Positions 60,939-64,000 of a DNA stretch of 64,000 bases are shown here, piece by piece. Source of the DNA: Stieleria varia (GTDB lineage Bacteria; Planctomycetota; Planctomycetia; Pirellulales; Pirellulaceae). The stretch covers positions 7,006,001 through 7,070,000 of the forward strand of contig NZ_CP151726.1 of assembly GCF_038443385.1 (NCBI RefSeq). The letters run 5' to 3'. Made by a program: the position numbers and the translations under genes. Under the pieces are notes generated by a model that was given only the letters and a program-made list of their open reading frames with translations, was not told the origin of the DNA and did not search any database. Position 1 is the first letter of the stretch; each line of letters opens with the position of its first letter.

Positions 60939-62960
60939 ATGTCTGACGGAGCAGCCGGCAATCACGGATTGAACGAAGCCCAAGCGGAAGCGGTGCGGAC
61001 CCTGTCCGGACCGCTTCTCGTGCTGGCCGGTGCCGGGACCGGCAAGACTCGAGTCGTCACATTCCGCATCGCGAATCTGATCCGCAGTGGGATCGCGCCC
61101 GACCGAATCCTGGCGGTGACCTTCACCAACAAGGCCGCCGGTGAGATGAAGGAACGGATCGGGGAACTGCTCGGTCACAAAAAACGACGACTTCGCAAGG
61201 GTGAGAAACCGCCGCCTGCCCCCACCGTCAGCACGTTCCACGCCCACTGCGTCCGCGTGCTGCGACGTCATGCCAAAGCGCTCGGCTATCCGGAAAAATT
61301 CTCGATCTACGATCGTAGCGATCAAGAATCCCTCGCTCGCGGCATCTTGCGAGAACTCAGGCTGTCCAACACCGCACTCAAACCCGGTGACATGCTGTCG
61401 ATCATCAGTAATTGGAAGAACGCATCGATCCATCCCGATCGAGCCGCCATGGTGGCGGGCAACGACAAAGAACACTTTGCCGCCGCCGGATACCGCCGCT
61501 ACCAAGCCGGTTTGCAAGCTCGCGGCGCGATGGACTTTGACGACCTGCTGCTGCAAACCGAAGTCCTCTTTGACCAGCATCCCGACATTCGGGACATCGA
61601 GGCCGCTCGCTTTGATCACGTCCTGGTCGACGAGTACCAAGACACCAACGGCAGCCAATATCGAATCACCAAACACCTTGCCGGTCGACATCGAAATCTG
61701 TGCGTCGTGGGCGACGACGATCAATCGATCTACGCGTGGCGTGGCGCCGATGTCACGCACATCCTGAGCTTCGGCAAGGACTGGCCGGATGCCAAGATCG
61801 TCTGCCTGGAAAGCAACTATCGCAGCACCGGCGCCATCCTGGAGATGGCAAACCGTTTGATCCAATTCAACAGCGAACGCCACGACAAAATCCTCCGAGC
61901 CTCTCGCCCCGACGGCATTCGACCACGAATCGCTCAGTTCAAAGACGAACAGGAAGAGGCCAAGACCGTGGTCGCTGAAATCAGCCATCTGATTCACAAC
62001 GAACACATTCAACCTCGCGACATCGCCATCCTGTTCCGCACCAACGAACAGCCACGACTCTTTGAAACCGAATTGCGCAAAGCCGACGTGCCCTACGTGA
62101 TGCTCGGCAGCCAGTCGTTCTTTGATCGTCGCGAAGTACGTGACATCGTCGCTTATCTGAAATGGATCGATCAGCCCAACGACGAAGTCTCCCTGCTCCG
62201 CGTGATCAATACTCCCGCACGCGGCATCAGTACCAAAACGATCAAGACCCTGATGGAGAATGCGGTCAAAGTCGGCAAGCCGATTTGGCAAGTCATGATG
62301 GATCAGGAGGTGGTCGATATGCTGCAACCGGCAGCCCAACGAGGCATCGCCGATCTTCGTTCGATCCTGGAAGACGTCCAACAAAGAGCGACCAACGAAA
62401 GCCTGACGGCCGCAATGGATACGCTGATCAGTCGGACCGGATACGCGGGCGAAATCACGCGACTCTACGATGATCCGCTGGAACGTGAATCCAGAATGGC
62501 GTCGATCGGCGAAGTCAGCAATGCGATCGGAGCGTTCGAAGACGGTCGCGAAAAGGCGGACCTGACCGGCTTCTTGGCGGACATCGCGCTGAGCGGCAAA
62601 GAAATGGGCAACGAAAAGGACAAGCTCGCGGCGCAAAATGCAGTTTGGCTACTGACCATGCACGCAGCCAAAGGACTGGAGTTTCCTGTGGTGTACATGG
62701 TCGGCATGGAAGAAGGCCTCTTGCCCCACAGTCGCAGCGTCAAAAGCGGTCGCGAGGAGGACATCGCCGAAGAACGCCGTCTGTGTTACGTCGGCGTGAC
62801 CCGCGCCCAGGAAAAACTCACGCTCTCCATGGCCCTGACACGTCGCAAATGGGGCAAAGCACGTCCGACGATCCCGAGCCAATTCTTGTACGAGATCACC
62901 GGGCAAGCGCAAAACCCGAATCAGTTTCGCAAGCGACGTTCCGCGACCATCAACTCATGA
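60939..62960 (+). CDS. Rep/UvrD-family ATP-dependent DNA helicase
   Basis: A 673-residue superfamily 1A 3'-5' helicase, the same length as E. coli Rep and shorter than PcrA/UvrD. Motif I GAGTGKT is at 31-37, motif Ia TFTNKAAGEMKERI, motif II VDEYQDTN, motif III GDDDQSIYAWRGAD, motif IV ESNYRSTGAILE, motif V LTMHAAKGLEFPVVYMVGM and motif VI CYVGVTRAQEKL. All are intact. It could serve in repair or replication restart; the choice between rep, pcrA and uvrD is not settled. Its stop overlaps the next gene start (ATGA). Confidence 0.94.
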   Translation: MSDGAAGNHGLNEAQAEAVRTLSGPLLVLAGAGTGKTRVVTFRIANLIRSGIAPDRILAVTFTNKAAGEMKERIGELLGHKKRRLRKGEKPPPAPTVSTFHAHCVRVLRRHAKALGYPEKFSIYDRSDQESLARGILRELRLSNTALKPGDMLSIISNWKNASIHPDRAAMVAGNDKEHFAAAGYRRYQAGLQARGAMDFDDLLLQTEVLFDQHPDIRDIEAARFDHVLVDEYQDTNGSQYRITKHLAGRHRNLCVVGDDDQSIYAWRGADVTHILSFGKDWPDAKIVCLESNYRSTGAILEMANRLIQFNSERHDKILRASRPDGIRPRIAQFKDEQEEAKTVVAEISHLIHNEHIQPRDIAILFRTNEQPRLFETELRKADVPYVMLGSQSFFDRREVRDIVAYLKWIDQPNDEVSLLRVINTPARGISTKTIKTLMENAVKVGKPIWQVMMDQEVVDMLQPAAQRGIADLRSILEDVQQRATNESLTAAMDTLISRTGYAGEITRLYDDPLERESRMASIGEVSNAIGAFEDGREKADLTGFLADIALSGKEMGNEKDKLAAQNAVWLLTMHAAKGLEFPVVYMVGMEEGLLPHSRSVKSGREEDIAEERRLCYVGVTRAQEKLTLSMALTRRKWGKARPTIPSQFLYEITGQAQNPNQFRKRRSATINS

Positions 62961-63394
62961 CCCAAGATCCCGCAAAGTCGCTTCATCACTTCTTTGTCTA
63001 CGGAACTCTCAAACGTGGCCAGTGTCGCGAACGAATGTGGCCCGCCGCCCCGCTTCGCATCGCCCCCGCGTGGACCCTCGGTCACCTCTACGGCCGCGAT
63101 GATTACCCGGCCATGACAACGGGCACTGACAGGGTTTTGGGTGAGTGTTGGACCTACGAATCTAGCGACGTCGAGGCCGTCTTCAAAACCCTCGATGAGA
63201 TCGAAGGCACCGAGGGTAATTCCCCAACGGACCTGTACCATCGCCACGAGATCCAAATCCATTTGCTCGACGATGAAACACGCCTGTTCGCCCAAGCGTA
63301 CTTCTACGTCAAGCCACCCGAAACCGACGGCTTCCAGCGAATCCAGCCCGACGCCAACCACCACGTGGTTTGGCCACCATTCATCCCCTCCTGA
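62957..63394 (+). CDS. Gamma-glutamylcyclotransferase-like (AIG2) protein
   Basis: A 145-residue protein of the GGCT/AIG2 fold. HFFVYGTLKRGQ at the N-terminus forms the substrate-binding loop, and Glu in TLDEIEGTEGN is at the catalytic position of the family. Members cleave gamma-glutamyl amines or peptides. Translation starts in an ATGA overlap with the helicase stop, so it is co-translated, though a functional link is not evident. Confidence 0.88.
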   Translation: MTQDPAKSLHHFFVYGTLKRGQCRERMWPAAPLRIAPAWTLGHLYGRDDYPAMTTGTDRVLGECWTYESSDVEAVFKTLDEIEGTEGNSPTDLYHRHEIQIHLLDDETRLFAQAYFYVKPPETDGFQRIQPDANHHVVWPPFIPS

Positions 63395-63411
63395 GATTCG
63401 CCTCAAAAAAT

Positions 63412-63476
63412 AGTCGCTATCGATTTTCCAAATCGATAGCGAACTCATTGTCGCTCGATTTTCCAAATCGATAGCG
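63412..63476. repeat. Double palindrome, ATCGATTTTCCAAATCGAT type
   Basis: CGCTATCGATTTTCCAAATC(GATAGCG) is a perfect or near-perfect palindrome, and a similar one follows 36 bases later. The core is the same motif as the TCGACTTGGAAAGTCGA family with AT-ward substitutions. Confidence 0.7.
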
Positions 63477-63727
63477 GGCGCAACCAGAGGACTCACCAGT
63501 GCCGTACGTACGCACCCATGGAAAAAGCCGTCCAGATCATGGACGATGGCTGAGCGTACGACAGCCCGCGCTATCGATTTGGAAAATCGAGCGACTATTT
63601 GCGGGCGCAACCAGAGGACTCACCAGTGCCGTACGTACGCACCCATGGAAAAAGCCGTCCAGATCATGGGCGATGGCTGAGCGTACAGCAGCCCACGCTA
63701 TCGATTTGGAAAATCGAGCGACTATCT
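63474..63727. repeat. Two tandem copies of a 127-bp unit
   Basis: GCGGGCGCAACCAGAGGACT starts copies at 63474 and 63601. The copies differ at a handful of bases. Each ends with GCTATCGATTTGGAAAATCG and AGCGACTAT, the hairpin-family motif. Confidence 0.85.
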
Positions 63728-63730
63728 TGC

Positions 63731-64000
63731 TCAGCCGATCAACTGAAACGAACCCAGCAGCCCGGCGGCGTTCGGGTTGCCTGCCGTGTCAACGATGGCA
63801 CCTTCGGCGACGGAGACGAAGTACTCGCCGAGTTCGAATGGCAAGCCGTCATCACGCGTCAGATAGAAAACCTCAAACACGGTGGCTGGAGCCTGACTGC
63901 CGCCAGCAATGGCTTGGGCCGTTGCCGAGAAACCATTGGGTCCGGTCACCGTCACGCGATCAGGAACCTGCCTCGTCTCAGGGTACGTGACGTTGTCGTC
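63731..64000 (-). CDS. C-terminal fragment of a secreted/surface-type protein
   Basis: The frame is open to the right edge of the window, so only the last 89 residues are present. They read as one beta-sandwich repeat (VTVTGPNGFSATAQAIAGGS; LGEYFVSVAEGAIVDTAGNP) like the bacterial Ig-like/SwmB modules that recur in large planctomycete surface proteins. The stop codon is at 63731-63733. An internal GTG at 63955 is unlikely to be the real start. Confidence 0.6.
   Translation of the reverse strand, partial: DDNVTYPETRQVPDRVTVTGPNGFSATAQAIAGGSQAPATVFEVFYLTRDDGLPFELGEYFVSVAEGAIVDTAGNPNAAGLLGSFQLIG

Larger units (their letters stand above)
63395..63730. other. Intergenic region with hairpins and a 127-bp tandem repeat
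   Basis: The gap between convergent genes is filled by a double palindrome (63412-63476) and two tandem 127-bp copies (63474-63727). No gene is credible. Confidence 0.7.

Noticed and set aside
60810-62636. 608-codon open frame on the minus strand
   Set aside because: It is the antisense shadow of the Rep/UvrD helicase gene, whose motifs are complete on the plus strand; the minus frame has no recognisable domain and a His/Asp-rich composition typical of shadow frames.
63474-63727. Possible CRISPR or attachment site
   Set aside because: Only two long, nearly identical copies; no spacers, integrase or tRNA end.

Overview
The window looks like chromosomal DNA of a planctomycete, most likely a Rhodopirellula-type member of the Pirellulaceae. 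The assignment is an inference. It rests on a tetrahydromethanopterin-linked C1 operon (fhcA-fhcD-fhcC) in a bacterial gene background, many secreted or lipoprotein genes without recognisable homologues, caspase-like proteases, a CxxCH protein, a YdjY-domain protein, weak or absent Shine-Dalgarno signals at many starts, and intergenic DNA packed with palindromic repeats. I saw no rRNA gene, no convincing tRNA and no CRISPR array.

Layout. 1-5330: a secreted protein cut by the left edge, a repeat block, an IS4-type insertion sequence with very long inverted arms, and a coiled-coil protein. 5637-10055: xseB-ispA-dxs-nadK, a co-oriented cluster joining DNA repair, isoprenoid precursor synthesis and NADP supply. 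10173-14569: the fhcADC operon on the minus strand, each pair overlapping by an ATGA, with a secreted protein upstream. 14889-23925: panB, a Gly-rich secreted protein with a clear terminator, an EboD-type dehydroquinate synthase homologue, a secreted esterase, an aldo/keto reductase, an exported agmatine-deiminase-like protein and a ThrE-type exporter. 23951-29734: two adjacent caspase-fold proteins, one with WD40-like and PDZ-like regions and one metacaspase-like. 30118-36225: an orphan PhoB-type regulator, purC, a DMT transporter, a secreted HExxH protein, an OleD-like reductase and a lipoprotein. 36517-41136: a 1539-residue protein joining an SMC/YhaN-like ATPase to two helix-hairpin-helix (DUF4332-like) modules. 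41608-47059: gatC, rpmB, yggS and planctomycete-type hypothetical genes. 47395-51954: a histidine kinase, an HD-GYP regulator with an altered catalytic dyad, a single receiver and an intact HD-GYP protein, a likely cyclic-di-GMP module. 52019-62960: an M28 peptidase, a CxxCH protein, an NtrC-type regulator, ispD-tyrS, an oxidoreductase, a membrane-anchored protein and a Rep/UvrD helicase. 62957-64000: a gamma-glutamylcyclotransferase-like gene, repeats, and the C-terminus of a surface-type protein cut by the right edge.

How genes work together. dxs, ispA and ispD are three enzymes of isoprenoid supply in two clusters. fhcA, fhcD and fhcC encode three parts of the formyltransferase/hydrolase complex; fhcB is not in the window. 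The 47-52 kb genes form one signalling block. The two caspase-like genes are same-strand neighbours and may act together.

The most unusual material is the ATPase/HhH fusion, the paired caspase proteins, the HD-to-HN substitution, and several families of palindromic, apparently non-autonomous elements that abut one another at CTAG tetranucleotides.
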